From positions 1-57,701 of the forward strand of contig JAJECV010000099.1 of NCBI GenBank assembly GCA_022821875.1: DNA of 57,701 nt, read 5' to 3'. Both the position numbers and the translations under genes were made by a program. This DNA comes from Rhodothermales bacterium. GTDB taxonomy: Bacteria; Bacteroidota; Rhodothermia; Rhodothermales; Bin80. The notes beneath the pieces are model-generated. The model had not been told where the DNA came from and made no database searches. It was given only the letters and a program-made list of their open reading frames with translations. Each line of letters starts with the position of its first letter. Within the stretch, counting starts at the first letter, position 1. Shown here one piece after another: positions 25,932-35,874 of this stretch.

Positions 25932-27545
25932 TTACAATGCACTGACGGCTTCGGTCTCCTTCGTCTGCACAGCAGGTTTGGTGCGCAAAAGATAATAGCG
26001 CACGCCGTCCGTCAATGCCTGCCAGCTGGCATCCAGAATATTCGGCGACACGCCCACGGTGTGCCAAATATCTTCTCCGTTCGTATCGTGATGTTCAATC
26101 AGTACACGCACCGAAGCCGCCGTGGCCTCCTCCGGTGTAAGGACACGCACTTTGTAATCCGCAAGGCGCAGGGCCTCCAGACGGGGATAAAAGCGGCAGA
26201 GTGCCCGGTTCAGTGCCCCCGACAGCGCATCTACAGGGCCTACTCCCTCACTCACCGCAAGCTCACGATGCTCCCCGACAAAGACGGCGACCGTGGCCTC
26301 TGACCACTCTGATCCATCCCGGTCCTGTTCACTGTATACCCGCAATCGATCCAGCCGGAACATCTCCGTATCCTCTCCCTGAATGGTTCGGAGGAGTAAC
26401 TCGAACGAGGCCTCCGCTCCCTGAAACTCATACCCAAGGTGTTCCAGTTCCTTAATGCGCTGGACGGCCTGACGTGCCTGATTACTTTCGTTAAGGGGAA
26501 TTCCCAACTCCTTTGCCTTGTAGCGTACATTGGACTGCCCGGACAAGTCGGAAACCAGTACCCGCCGCTTATTGCCCACAACATCAGGCACCATATGCTC
26601 ATATGCAGCCGGTTCCTTCATGACTGCCGATACATGAATACCTCCCTTATGGGCAAATGCACTCCGGCCTACAAATGGAGCCCGGTCAATGGGCAGCATG
26701 TTACAGATTTCGTAAACGAACTGGCTCAAGTCCGCAAGCGTTGCCAACTGCTTCTCCGATACGCACTGATACCCCATTTTGTGCTGAAGACACGCAACCA
26801 CTGTACATAAGTCTGCATTCCCCGTACGCTCTCCAATCCCGTTGATGGTTCCCTGCACATGACGGGCACCCGCATCTACCGCTGCAATGCTGTTCGCCGT
26901 TGCAACACCGCTGTCATTATGGGCATGAATCCCGATGACATGCTGATCCATCAAAGCACATACACGCTCGGTAATCCGTCCGATCTCTGCCGGCATGCTC
27001 CCGCCGTTCGTGTCACACAGAACCAGTGCATCCGCACCTGCTTCGGCCGCCGCCTGCAGGGTCGCGAATGCGTATCCGTCATCATCCTTGTATCCGTCAA
27101 AGAAATGCTCTGCATCATAGATGACACGGCGTTCATTCGATGCCAGCCATTTGACGGACTCTGCAATCATGTCCAGATTTTCCTCCTTCGTCACCTTGAG
27201 CGCCCGCTCCACATGCAGGAGCCAGCTTTTTCCAAATATGGACACGGTATTGGTTTCGGCCTGAACAAGTGCAAGCAGGTTTGGATCTTCTTCTGGCAGG
27301 TTCTGCGCCCGGCGGGTCGACCCGAATGCACAGATATCCGCCTGCTGCCAGCTTTCCTCAATCGCACGCTCAAAAAATTCCTGATCTTTCGGATTTGATC
27401 CGGGCCATCCACCTTCAATCACATGAATTCCAAACGCATCAAGCCGGTGTGCAATGCGGATCTTGTCATTTACGGACAGGGTCACATGTTCCCCCTGGGT
27501 CCCGTCACGGAGTGTGGTGTCAAATAATTCAATCTGCTCCATCAA
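25932..27545 (-). CDS. cimA: (R)-citramalate synthase
   Basis: This 537-residue enzyme condenses pyruvate with acetyl-CoA to citramalate, giving 2-oxobutanoate for isoleucine without threonine. ELFDTTLRDGTQGEHVTLSV is the start typical of the CimA branch of the isopropylmalate synthase family, and GIHAHNDSGVATANSIAAVD carries the metal-binding histidines. The C-terminal third is the LeuA-type regulatory domain. It overlaps leuD by four bases, and leuC/leuD/leuB can process citramalate in the same way as isopropylmalate. It is the last gene of the branched-chain operon. Confidence 0.92.
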   Translation of the reverse strand: MMEQIELFDTTLRDGTQGEHVTLSVNDKIRIAHRLDAFGIHVIEGGWPGSNPKDQEFFERAIEESWQQADICAFGSTRRAQNLPEEDPNLLALVQAETNTVSIFGKSWLLHVERALKVTKEENLDMIAESVKWLASNERRVIYDAEHFFDGYKDDDGYAFATLQAAAEAGADALVLCDTNGGSMPAEIGRITERVCALMDQHVIGIHAHNDSGVATANSIAAVDAGARHVQGTINGIGERTGNADLCTVVACLQHKMGYQCVSEKQLATLADLSQFVYEICNMLPIDRAPFVGRSAFAHKGGIHVSAVMKEPAAYEHMVPDVVGNKRRVLVSDLSGQSNVRYKAKELGIPLNESNQARQAVQRIKELEHLGYEFQGAEASFELLLRTIQGEDTEMFRLDRLRVYSEQDRDGSEWSEATVAVFVGEHRELAVSEGVGPVDALSGALNRALCRFYPRLEALRLADYKVRVLTPEEATAASVRVLIEHHDTNGEDIWHTVGVSPNILDASWQALTDGVRYYLLRTKPAVQTKETEAVSAL

Positions 27546-28108
27546 ACAGTCGTGATCAGGCCATTCTTCCGTGCATATTCGAAGACATTGCCCGCATTTA
27601 GAATATCAGCGACATCCCCCAGAGGTTTCAGCAGATACTCCTGTCCGGTCGTCTGATTGGTCAACTGCCCAATGCCGGTATCCAGTTCCAGTTGATCTCC
27701 CGTGCGGATTTCATGATTGATTTTCTCATTAGATTCAAACGGAATCACAAACCCCCCGTCAACCGTATTTCGATAGAAGATTCGCGCGTAACTCTGTGCA
27801 ACCACCACCTTTGCCCCCGCTTCCGTCAATGCAAACGGTGCATGCTCACGCGAGGACCCGCACCCAAAATTGACCCCGCCAATCACAAACGTAAACTTGC
27901 TAAGATACTTGTCTGGATCTGTAAAGGGGACATGACCTTGCGGGAGTCCCTGTTCTTCTACCGGAACGCCGCTCATGGCATAACGGCCATACATACGTCG
28001 TTCATCCGGTTTTTTGAGACTGTAAACCAAATGCTCTGCCGGGATAATTTGATCCGTATCAATTGCATCCCCCACGACATAGGCCAGACCTCGAATCATG
28101 GATTCCAT
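27542..28108 (-). CDS. leuD: 3-isopropylmalate dehydratase small subunit
   Basis: This 188-residue swivelling subunit pairs with LeuC to isomerise isopropylmalate (and citramalate). The diagnostic active-site segment NFGCGSSREHAPFALTEAG and the earlier DTDQIIPAEHL are clear. It follows leuC after two bases and overlaps cimA by four. The operon context supports a shared role in leucine and isoleucine synthesis. Confidence 0.94.
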   Translation of the reverse strand: MESMIRGLAYVVGDAIDTDQIIPAEHLVYSLKKPDERRMYGRYAMSGVPVEEQGLPQGHVPFTDPDKYLSKFTFVIGGVNFGCGSSREHAPFALTEAGAKVVVAQSYARIFYRNTVDGGFVIPFESNEKINHEIRTGDQLELDTGIGQLTNQTTGQEYLLKPLGDVADILNAGNVFEYARKNGLITTV

Positions 28109-28110
28109 TG

Positions 28111-29403
28111 CTATACCAAAATTTCTCTGGGATCCGTAATGACACCACTGAGTGCACTTGCGGCCACTGTCAGTGGCGATGCCAGATAAACGGAAGCCTG
28201 CTTTGAACCCATACGGCCGGGAAAATTCCGGTTCGTGGTCGAAATCACCACTTCATCTCCCTGCATCCGCCCAAATGTATCTGGAGGCCCTCCCAGACAG
28301 GCAGCACAACTCGCCTGCCCCATCTTGCATCCTGCATTGACAAACACATCCCACAGCGTGCGTCCATCTAGCGTCTCGGTCTGCAGGGATTCACTGATCT
28401 CGGTCGTTGCAGGGACGATATAGGTGTCAATCACGACCTCCTGCCCTTGAATAATCTCGGCAGCAGCCTGAAAATCCTCCAGTTTTCCACCCGTACAGCT
28501 TCCGACATAAGCTCTGTCCAGACGCGTCCCTGCAACCTCAATCACGCTTGCACGATTATCGGGGCGATGCGGCTTTGCAACCACCGGCTCCAGCGTGGAC
28601 ACATCATACCGGTATTCCGAATGAAAATGCGCCCCCTCATCACTGTAGATGCATTCAAATTCATGATCGGTCCGTGCACGTACATACTCTATTGTTGTTT
28701 CGTCCGGTGCAATGATTCCATTCTTGCCCCCTGCTTCAATGGCCATGTTGGTCAGTGTCATACGCTCCTGCATTGAGAGAGCATAGACGGATTCCCCATC
28801 AAACTCCATTGCACGATACGTCGCCCCATCACAGCCAATATCCCCGATCACCGCTAAAATCAAATCCTTTGCCATCAGATAGGGCGGCAGGGTTCCCTCA
28901 AAAACAAATCGCATCGTTTCCGGGACGCGAAGCCAGATCTTTCCCGTTCCCATAATGAGTGCTGCATCGGTATTGCCAACCCCGGTGGAGAACATACCAA
29001 ATGCACCAGAGGTGCAGGTGTGACTGTCGGTGCCTATCAACAGGGAGCCGGGCCGGTTAAATCCTTCCTCGGCCAGTGCCATATGACAGACCCCCTTGTA
29101 CCGGGGAGAACCTACATCGTAGTAATGAGGCAAATTATGCTCCTCGGCGAAGGCCCGCAACAGGCGCACATTCCGGTTTGCATGATGATTTTGCGTGAAG
29201 ATGTAGTGATCCGGGAGAATGACCAGTTTTTCCGGATCCCACACCTTTGCATCTTCCCCGAATTCGCGTTTGAAGATGTCAATGGTCGGCGGGCCGCACA
29301 CATCGTGCGTCATCAGAATGTCTACATCCACCCAGACACTCTCGCCGGGCGAAACCCTTTGTCGCCCGCAATGGCGGGCAATAACCTTTTCTGTAATTGT
29401 CAT
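28111..29403 (-). CDS. leuC: 3-isopropylmalate dehydratase large subunit
   Basis: The 430-residue protein is the iron-sulphur subunit, of the shorter LeuC/homoaconitase-like class (the E. coli type is longer). Cluster cysteines are in YVGSCTGGKLEDF and QASCAACLGGPPD; the substrate segment GTDSHTCTSGAFGMFSTGVG is typical. A strong ribosome site, aaggagg, lies before the ATG and is formed by the last leuA codons (Gly-Gly-stop). It lies five bases after leuA and two before leuD. Confidence 0.94.
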   Translation of the reverse strand: MTITEKVIARHCGRQRVSPGESVWVDVDILMTHDVCGPPTIDIFKREFGEDAKVWDPEKLVILPDHYIFTQNHHANRNVRLLRAFAEEHNLPHYYDVGSPRYKGVCHMALAEEGFNRPGSLLIGTDSHTCTSGAFGMFSTGVGNTDAALIMGTGKIWLRVPETMRFVFEGTLPPYLMAKDLILAVIGDIGCDGATYRAMEFDGESVYALSMQERMTLTNMAIEAGGKNGIIAPDETTIEYVRARTDHEFECIYSDEGAHFHSEYRYDVSTLEPVVAKPHRPDNRASVIEVAGTRLDRAYVGSCTGGKLEDFQAAAEIIQGQEVVIDTYIVPATTEISESLQTETLDGRTLWDVFVNAGCKMGQASCAACLGGPPDTFGRMQGDEVVISTTNRNFPGRMGSKQASVYLASPLTVAASALSGVITDPREILV

Positions 29404-29408
29404 GAGAT

Positions 29409-31019
29409 TTATCCTCCTTCACTGCCGAATGATTGCATGATTCCGTCAGAAGCAAACTCTTCCCCGCTACTTGCCCGAAATGCCTCCAGTTGATTTAATG
29501 CCTGAACATAGGCATTCGCGGAGGCCTGCAGAACATCTGTATGTCGCGCAATACCCCGGAAGAGCGTCCCGTTTTCGCTAATCAGAACCGTCACCTCCCC
29601 CATGGCATCCTTCCCCTCTCCAACCGACCGGATCCCATAAGATACTAAACCGTGATGGCTTCCGGCAGCCATATCAATCGCCTTATAGATTGCTGCCACC
29701 GGGCCATCTCCTTCGGCCGCCTTACGACAGGAGGTATCCGAGGAACTATGATAGAGAAGGACTTCTGCACGGGGAATTCTGCCCGTCCCGCAATTTAACG
29801 ATAAATGATCCAGACGGTAATGGACTACAGATCCGTCTCCGCTCTGTCCCTGTGCCAGCAGCACTAGGTCCTCATCAAAGATTTCTTTTTTGCGATCCGC
29901 AAGCGTGACGAACTCCTTATAGACACCTTCCTTTCTCTCGGAGCCTACAAAGATGCCCAGTTTTTCCAGACGGCTGAATAATCCGTGCCGCCCGGAATGC
30001 CGTCCCAGACGGATCGCTTCCGTATCCTGGCCGACATCCTCGGCCTTCATGATTTCGTAGGTATCACGACTTTTGAGTATCCCGTGCTGATGAATACCTG
30101 CCTCATGGCTGAACGCATTCGCGCCGACAACCGCCTTGTTCGGGGGAACCGGAAACCCGGTCGCCGCAGAGACCATCTTACTTGTGGAGGTAAGGAGCCG
30201 GGTTTCAATTCCTGTCTTTGTACCAAAAAGATGCTCACGCACATGCAGGGCCATCACCACTTCCTCCAGCGATGCATTTCCAGCTCGTTCACCAATACCA
30301 TTAATCGTACACTCAATCTGGCGTGCCCCCGCCAATACGCCCGCCAAAGAATTTGCAACTGCTAATCCCAGGTCATCATGGCAGTGAACCGAAAGAATTA
30401 CCTGATTTATATCTGTGCACCGCTCTTGTACGGTCTTGAAGAGCGCCGCATATTCTCTGGGAACACAGTAACCGGTTGTATCCGGAATATTGATGGTGGT
30501 TGCTCCCGCCGCAATTGCAACGTTGATGACTTTGATCAGAAAATCCACACTGGTGCGTCCTGCATCCTCTGCACTGAACTCTACATCCTCGGTAATGGCA
30601 CGCGCCTGGCGCACTGCCCGGTCTACCATTTTCAAGACAGAGTCCCGTTTATCTTCCAGGGTTTTTCCATAGCGGTCCGCCCCGAATTTTGCCGACAGAT
30701 GTATGTCGCTGGTTCCAACAAAGGTATGGATCCGGGTCTTATCGCCGGTCAACAATGCTTCGCCCGCAGCATCAATATCTGCCTCAATCGTTCGGGCAAG
30801 GGCAGCCACCACAGGTCCATCCACCTCCTGAGCGATCTGTTGGACGGCCTCAAACTGAGCAGGCGAAGAAATTGGGAACCCGGCTTCAATAATATCCACC
30901 TTCAACTCGGCGAGCTGGTGCGCGATACGGATCTTTTCTGCGATATTCATGGATGCACCGGGTGCCTGCTCCCCATCGCGCAGCGTTGTCTCAAATATTA
31001 ATACCTTGTCGTTAGACAT
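29409..31019 (-). CDS. leuA: 2-isopropylmalate synthase
   Basis: The enzyme makes 2-isopropylmalate from 2-ketoisovalerate and acetyl-CoA, the committed step to leucine. Motifs are FETTLRDGEQAPGASM, ILSVHCHDDLGLAVANSLAG (metal-binding HxH) and NGIGERAGNASLEE. At 536 residues it is full length, with the C-terminal regulatory domain usually responsible for leucine inhibition. Its final Gly-Gly-stop codons double as the ribosome site of leuC. Confidence 0.94.
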   Translation of the reverse strand: MSNDKVLIFETTLRDGEQAPGASMNIAEKIRIAHQLAELKVDIIEAGFPISSPAQFEAVQQIAQEVDGPVVAALARTIEADIDAAGEALLTGDKTRIHTFVGTSDIHLSAKFGADRYGKTLEDKRDSVLKMVDRAVRQARAITEDVEFSAEDAGRTSVDFLIKVINVAIAAGATTINIPDTTGYCVPREYAALFKTVQERCTDINQVILSVHCHDDLGLAVANSLAGVLAGARQIECTINGIGERAGNASLEEVVMALHVREHLFGTKTGIETRLLTSTSKMVSAATGFPVPPNKAVVGANAFSHEAGIHQHGILKSRDTYEIMKAEDVGQDTEAIRLGRHSGRHGLFSRLEKLGIFVGSERKEGVYKEFVTLADRKKEIFDEDLVLLAQGQSGDGSVVHYRLDHLSLNCGTGRIPRAEVLLYHSSSDTSCRKAAEGDGPVAAIYKAIDMAAGSHHGLVSYGIRSVGEGKDAMGEVTVLISENGTLFRGIARHTDVLQASANAYVQALNQLEAFRASSGEEFASDGIMQSFGSEGG

Positions 31020-31044
31020 CTAAGATCACTTCTGTAGCCTTCAA

Positions 31045-32115
31045 TTATACAGTAACTGGAGTACTGGAGAATGCATGATTTAGTACAGCATTCCCAAATT
31101 CTCCCGTTGAAGCCGTCCCGCCCAGATCACGGGTAAGGATTCCGTCTTCCAGCGTTTTTACGACTCCATGCTGTATGTGTGCACCTGCCTCGTTTTCTCC
31201 CAGGGCCTGCAACATCATTACCGTGCTAAGAAGTGCCCCCGCAGGGTTAGCATATCCCTTCCCCGCTATATCAGGTGCACTTCCGTGAACCGGTTCAAAT
31301 AATCCGACCCGGCCTCCGACGCTTGCCGATGGCAGAATCCCAAGCGATCCAGGAAGTGTACCCGCCAAATCACTCAGAATGTCTCCGAACAGATTACCGG
31401 TTACAATTACATCAAATTGGGAAGGTCGCAGGATTAACTGGATGGCGGCATTATCTATATACAGATGCTCCAACTCCACATCTGAAAATTCCGATTTATG
31501 GAGTTCGGTCACCACACCCCGCCATAATTGTGAAACTTCAAGGACATTTGCTTTATCTACGGAAGTAAGATGCCCTTTGCGTTTTCTTGCGAGGTTGAAT
31601 GCGGTCCGTGCAATTCGTTCAATCTCATCTCGATCATAGACCATTGCATTCGATGCACGCTCGGTTGAACTACTTCGGGGCTGACCAAAATAAATCCCGC
31701 CAGTGAGTTCACGTACAATCAAGAGATCCGTTCCGGCCACACGCTCGGCTCGCAGGGGAGAACTTTCAACCAGGCTTTCCGGCACGATCACCGGCCGCAG
31801 GTTCGCATAGCCGCCCAGAGTTTTCCGCAGGGACAGCAGGGCGGCCTCACATCTTCGCGCTCCTGTCTCATGATCCCATTTTGGGCCGCCGATCGCCCCT
31901 AGAAAAACGGCATCGGCCGCCAGACACGCATCCTGTGTCGCATCAGGGAAGGGCGTGTCGAACTCATCCAGAGCCGTGCCACCGATGGGCCAATACTCCA
32001 GACTCACTTCAAAGTTAAACGCCGCCGCCGCCGCCAATACAGCACGTTCAGCTTCCCGGGTCACTTCCGGTCCGATACCGTCTCCAGGCAATACCGCAAT
32101 CTGGTACGCAGACAT
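31045..32115 (-). CDS. leuB: 3-isopropylmalate dehydrogenase
   Basis: This 356-residue NAD-dependent enzyme oxidises and decarboxylates 3-isopropylmalate. IAVLPGDGIGPEVTREAE, FLGAIGGPKWDHE, the substrate loop ELTGGIYFGQPR and the NAD segment EPVHGSAPDIAGKGYANPAG are all characteristic. It directly abuts ilvC with no gap and lies 25 bases ahead of leuA. The enzyme can also act on methylmalate derived from citramalate, linking it to the cimA route. Confidence 0.95.
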   Translation of the reverse strand: MSAYQIAVLPGDGIGPEVTREAERAVLAAAAAFNFEVSLEYWPIGGTALDEFDTPFPDATQDACLAADAVFLGAIGGPKWDHETGARRCEAALLSLRKTLGGYANLRPVIVPESLVESSPLRAERVAGTDLLIVRELTGGIYFGQPRSSSTERASNAMVYDRDEIERIARTAFNLARKRKGHLTSVDKANVLEVSQLWRGVVTELHKSEFSDVELEHLYIDNAAIQLILRPSQFDVIVTGNLFGDILSDLAGTLPGSLGILPSASVGGRVGLFEPVHGSAPDIAGKGYANPAGALLSTVMMLQALGENEAGAHIQHGVVKTLEDGILTRDLGGTASTGEFGNAVLNHAFSSTPVTV

Positions 32116-33132
32116 CTATGCCGCCTCATCCGTTCCAGTATTCTGCTCATTCTTTCTGAGCCAGGCCATCATCTTCCGCAGGCGCTGTCCGACTTCTTCG
32201 ACGGGATGGGTCGCGGTTTTGTCCCGATGGGCCTGAAACGTTGGCTGCCCGTCTTCGCATTCGGCAATCCATTCCTGTGCGAACTGTCCCGACTGGATCT
32301 CTGCAAGGATCCGCTTCATTTCCTCTTTCACCTGCGGGCCGATCACCCGGGGGCCTCGTGAATAATTCCCGTACTCAGCCGTATCACTGATCGAGTAATT
32401 CATATACGCAAGTCCGCCTTCATAGTAGAGATCTACAATGAGTTTGAGTTCATGAAGGACCTCAAAGTAGGCAAGTTCTTCCGGGTATCCGGCCTCCACC
32501 AATGTTTCAAACCCCGCCTGAATGAGGGATTGCGATCCCCCACAGAGTACCGCCTGCTCTCCGAACAGATCGGTTTCGGTTTCATCCTTAAAGTTGGTCT
32601 CAATCACGCCTGCCCGCGTCCCCCCGATTGCATCGGCATAACTGAGGGCCAGATCCATTGCGCTGCCCGAAGCGTCCTGCGCGACTGCGACAAGGCACGG
32701 CGTGCCTTTTCCCTCTTCAAACGTACGACGGACCAGATGTCCCGGCCCTTTCGGTGCGACCATAAACACATCTACCCCTTCCGGGGCCTGAATCTGCCCA
32801 TAGTGAACGTTAAATCCGTGACCAAATGCCAACGCTTTTCCCGGTGTAACGTGCTGGGCAATCTCTGCCTCGTATACATGTTTCTGATCCTGATCCGGGA
32901 TCAGGATCATGACCACATCCCCCCATGCGGAAGCGTCTGTAATACTCATTACAGTAAGTCCTTCTGCATGTGCATTTTCGATAGACTGTGATCCAACCCG
33001 CAAACCAACGGTAACCGTTGCCCCACTATCCTGCAAATTCAGCGCATGGGCATGCCCCTGGCTTCCATATCCAATAATTGCAACCTTGCGCCCTCTGATG
33101 ATGGCAGGGTCCGCATTATAATGTACCTTCAT
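32116..33132 (-). CDS. ilvC: Ketol-acid reductoisomerase (class I)
   Basis: This 338-residue short-form enzyme converts acetolactate or acetohydroxybutyrate to dihydroxy acids. The NADPH loop [37 protein letters not shown], the metal-binding [12 protein letters not shown] and the C-terminal [16 protein letters not shown] are present. The gene sits between ilvN (25 bases upstream) and leuB. The next enzyme, IlvD, is not in the window. Confidence 0.96.
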   Translation of the reverse strand: MKVHYNADPAIIRGRKVAIIGYGSQGHAHALNLQDSGATVTVGLRVGSQSIENAHAEGLTVMSITDASAWGDVVMILIPDQDQKHVYEAEIAQHVTPGKALAFGHGFNVHYGQIQAPEGVDVFMVAPKGPGHLVRRTFEEGKGTPCLVAVAQDASGSAMDLALSYADAIGGTRAGVIETNFKDETETDLFGEQAVLCGGSQSLIQAGFETLVEAGYPEELAYFEVLHELKLIVDLYYEGGLAYMNYSISDTAEYGNYSRGPRVIGPQVKEEMKRILAEIQSGQFAQEWIAECEDGQPTFQAHRDKTATHPVEEVGQRLRKMMAWLRKNEQNTGTDEAA

Positions 33133-33157
33133 GTGTTGTTTTTATTCTGTATTCAAG

Positions 33158-33724
33158 TTAAGAATCCCGCTGCATTGCAACCCGGCCACTCCGGGCTACT
33201 TCAACGATCTTGTGGGAGGCCATCATATCAATGAAGGCCTCAATCTTCTTGGACGGCCCACGAAGTTCAAAAGTCATGGTTTTAGACGTGATGTCGACTA
33301 CTTTTCCACGAAAGATCTCGTTGACATCAAGGATCTCGGAGCGGGAATCCCGATTATAGCAAACCTTGAGCAGACATAACTCCCGTTCCACATAATCCGT
33401 GTCCGTCAGGTCGATCACCTCAATGGTATCCACCAGACGGCTAAGCTGCCGCAGCACCTGTGAAATGATACGGCTGTTGCCTGTGGTCACAATATTCATC
33501 CGGCTGACCGTGGGATCTTCGGTGACCCCAACCGTGACACTGTCAATATTGAAGCCGCGGGCTGAAAACATATTGATGACACGGATAAACGCGCCGATGG
33601 AATTCTCTACGAGGACCACAATCGTGTGCGATTGAATCATCTCGCTGTCATCCGGCTGAATCGGTTCGCCCGCAGCTTTTTTTCGGATGATCTGCTGCGG
33701 TGTGAGGATCAGGGTATCTGTCAT
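33158..33724 (-). CDS. ilvN: Acetolactate synthase small (regulatory) subunit
   Basis: This 188-residue protein has an N-terminal ACT domain with TIVVLVENSIGAFIRVINMF and RGFNIDSVTVGVTEDP, followed by the second regulatory half. It binds IlvB and gives sensitivity to valine or other branched-chain amino acids. It lies 30 bases after ilvB. IlvH and IlvN names are interchangeable here because the isozyme class cannot be decided. Confidence 0.93.
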   Translation of the reverse strand: MTDTLILTPQQIIRKKAAGEPIQPDDSEMIQSHTIVVLVENSIGAFIRVINMFSARGFNIDSVTVGVTEDPTVSRMNIVTTGNSRIISQVLRQLSRLVDTIEVIDLTDTDYVERELCLLKVCYNRDSRSEILDVNEIFRGKVVDITSKTMTFELRGPSKKIEAFIDMMASHKIVEVARSGRVAMQRDS

Positions 33725-33754
33725 TAATTTATTTCAGGTGTCTTAAGTCACAAA

Positions 33755-35554
33755 TCAGACAAAGGAATTCGGGGTCATCCGATCTGTAATCATCTCTCCG
33801 GTTGCTGCTCCGGCAGGGACCATTGGGAACACCATCTCCTCTTTGGCCACGGAGAATTCCATCAACACCGGTCGATCCGTGACTTCCCATGCTTCATCAA
33901 TAATCTGTTTGGCCTCTTCGGGCGTATTTGCACGAAGGCCGACACAGTGATGTGCTTCCGCAAGTTTTACGAAGTCCGGGTTGGTATCTGACAAGTCGGT
34001 ATGACTGTATCTTTCCATGTGGAAGAGTTCCTGCCACTGCCGAACCATTCCCAGGAAGCGATTATTGATCACGGCAAGCTTAATCGGCAGTTTGTGGGCA
34101 GCAGCCACACTCATTTCCTGTGCATTCATTACGAAGCCGCCATCACCGCTAATGCAGACCACCGGGCGGGAAGATCCGATCTCACGCATTCCAAAAGCGG
34201 CCCCCATTGCTGCCGGCATGCCGAAGCCCATCGTCCCGAGCCCGCCGCTGGTGATATGCGTACGTGAGTAGAGAAATCGAAAATACTGTGCAGACCACAT
34301 TTGATGCTGCCCCACATCCGTAATCACCACCGCATCACCTCCGGTTTTGTCGCGTAATTTTTCAATCACACCCTGGGCGCGCAGTTTATCGTCCTTCTGA
34401 TACTGCAGCGGGCATTCCTGTCGCCAGACATCAATTTGTTCAAGCCATTCTGTGGTATCCTTTGGATCCAGCAGGGGAAGCAGTCGCTCTAATACCGTTT
34501 TTACATTGCCCAGAATTGCACAGTCTGCAAATACATTCTTGGAGATACACGACTGATCGATCTCAATATGAATCACTTTTGCATGGGGAGCCCATGAGTC
34601 TAGCTTCCCGGTTACCCGGTCATCAAAGCGGGCCCCCACGGCAATGATAAGGTCGCAGTGCTGCACTGCCTGGTTTGCCCACCAGGTTCCATGCATCCCC
34701 AGCATTCGAAGAGAAAGAGGATCCTCTTCAGGAAAGGCCCCCAGCCCATGCAGTGTGGTGGTTACAGGAATCCCCGTATACCTTGCCAATTCGGTCAGAC
34801 TGTCGGAGGCATCACTGCTGACCGCGCCACCGCCTACATAGAGAAGCGGACGTTTTGATTCTGCAATCATGCGTGCAGCCCGCTGCAGCTTTTCGGGGCG
34901 AACCGCCTCCGGCACCGCATATCCCCGCATATTCACGGTCTCCGGATATTGGAACGGGGCCTCTGCCAGAAGAACATCTTTGGGTAAGTCAACCAGCACC
35001 GGGCCTGGGCGTCCCGTGCGGGCAATGTGATAGGCTTCCTTCACGGTCCGGGCCAGATCCTTGATATCACGTACCAGATAACTGTGTTTGGTGATCGAGC
35101 GTGTGATTCCGACTGCATCACATTCCTGGAACGCATCATTGCCAATCAAACCTGTGGGAACCTGTCCCGTAAAGACAACAATCGGAACCGAGTCCATATA
35201 CGCATCTGCGATCCCGGTAACGGTATTCGTGGCTCCCGGTCCACTGGTCACCAAAACCGTCCCGACCTTCCCGGTCGCCTTCGCATATCCTTCTGCGGCA
35301 TGCGTTCCCCCCTGCTCATGTCGCACAAGAATATGTTGAAACTCCGGATTGATTCGATGCATCTCATCGTACACCTTGATCACGGCACCCCCGGGATGCC
35401 CAAACATAATCTTTACTCCCTCGGCCTCCAGCGAGCGGAGGAGAATCTCAGCCCCTGACATCATTTGGCTGGTACTGGTGATCTCCGGCCGGACCTCCGG
35501 AAGGGAGTCGCCTGTCGTTACAGGATGTACCTTTGTGTGTTCGTCGTATGTCAT
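33755..35554 (-). CDS. ilvB: Acetolactate synthase large subunit
   Basis: This 599-residue thiamine diphosphate enzyme condenses two pyruvates, or pyruvate with 2-oxobutanoate. The glutamate-bearing GHPGGAVIKVYDEM/HEQGGTHAAEGYAKATG region, FQECDAVGITRSITKHSYLV and the ThDP/magnesium motif ISGDGGFVMNAQE ending in INNRFLGMVRQWQE are present. It is the first gene of the eight-gene operon ilvB-ilvN-ilvC-leuB-leuA-leuC-leuD-cimA. About 35 N-terminal residues precede the conserved start, so an internal ATG (MMSGAEILLRSLEAEG) is a possible alternative start. Confidence 0.95.
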   Translation of the reverse strand: MTYDEHTKVHPVTTGDSLPEVRPEITSTSQMMSGAEILLRSLEAEGVKIMFGHPGGAVIKVYDEMHRINPEFQHILVRHEQGGTHAAEGYAKATGKVGTVLVTSGPGATNTVTGIADAYMDSVPIVVFTGQVPTGLIGNDAFQECDAVGITRSITKHSYLVRDIKDLARTVKEAYHIARTGRPGPVLVDLPKDVLLAEAPFQYPETVNMRGYAVPEAVRPEKLQRAARMIAESKRPLLYVGGGAVSSDASDSLTELARYTGIPVTTTLHGLGAFPEEDPLSLRMLGMHGTWWANQAVQHCDLIIAVGARFDDRVTGKLDSWAPHAKVIHIEIDQSCISKNVFADCAILGNVKTVLERLLPLLDPKDTTEWLEQIDVWRQECPLQYQKDDKLRAQGVIEKLRDKTGGDAVVITDVGQHQMWSAQYFRFLYSRTHITSGGLGTMGFGMPAAMGAAFGMREIGSSRPVVCISGDGGFVMNAQEMSVAAAHKLPIKLAVINNRFLGMVRQWQELFHMERYSHTDLSDTNPDFVKLAEAHHCVGLRANTPEEAKQIIDEAWEVTDRPVLMEFSVAKEEMVFPMVPAGAATGEMITDRMTPNSFV

Positions 35555-35874
35555 ACTTCAAATGAATGGTTACCTACATTAGAAAGTGATACCAACCAGT
35601 GGGCAAGATGTCCCTTTCATCCCTGAACCCTGCACACCAATTGCGCACAGGCATCCTCAGACACCTTGTACCCTGCTTGAAACCAGTTATCAATGGCATG
35701 TTCAATTTAATCCGTCTAGTACGAAGTTCATGCCAAGTGGTTTGAAAAATTTTCTGAACACAAACTTTCTCCCTTCACTCCTGCCTGTACAGCTTGCATC
35801 ATCACCTCCTTCATCTGAGACTTTTCAACGATGAGGAAACCGGCTTCCCCCTGCATCAAAATGGTGAGGCAGAT
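35555..35874. other. Upstream region of the ilv-leu operon
   Basis: These 320 bases should hold the ilvB promoter and the 3' end of the purD operon's transcript. No leader peptide rich in branched-chain codons, riboswitch or clear terminator hairpin was recognised. Short frames on the plus strand look spurious. Confidence 0.45.
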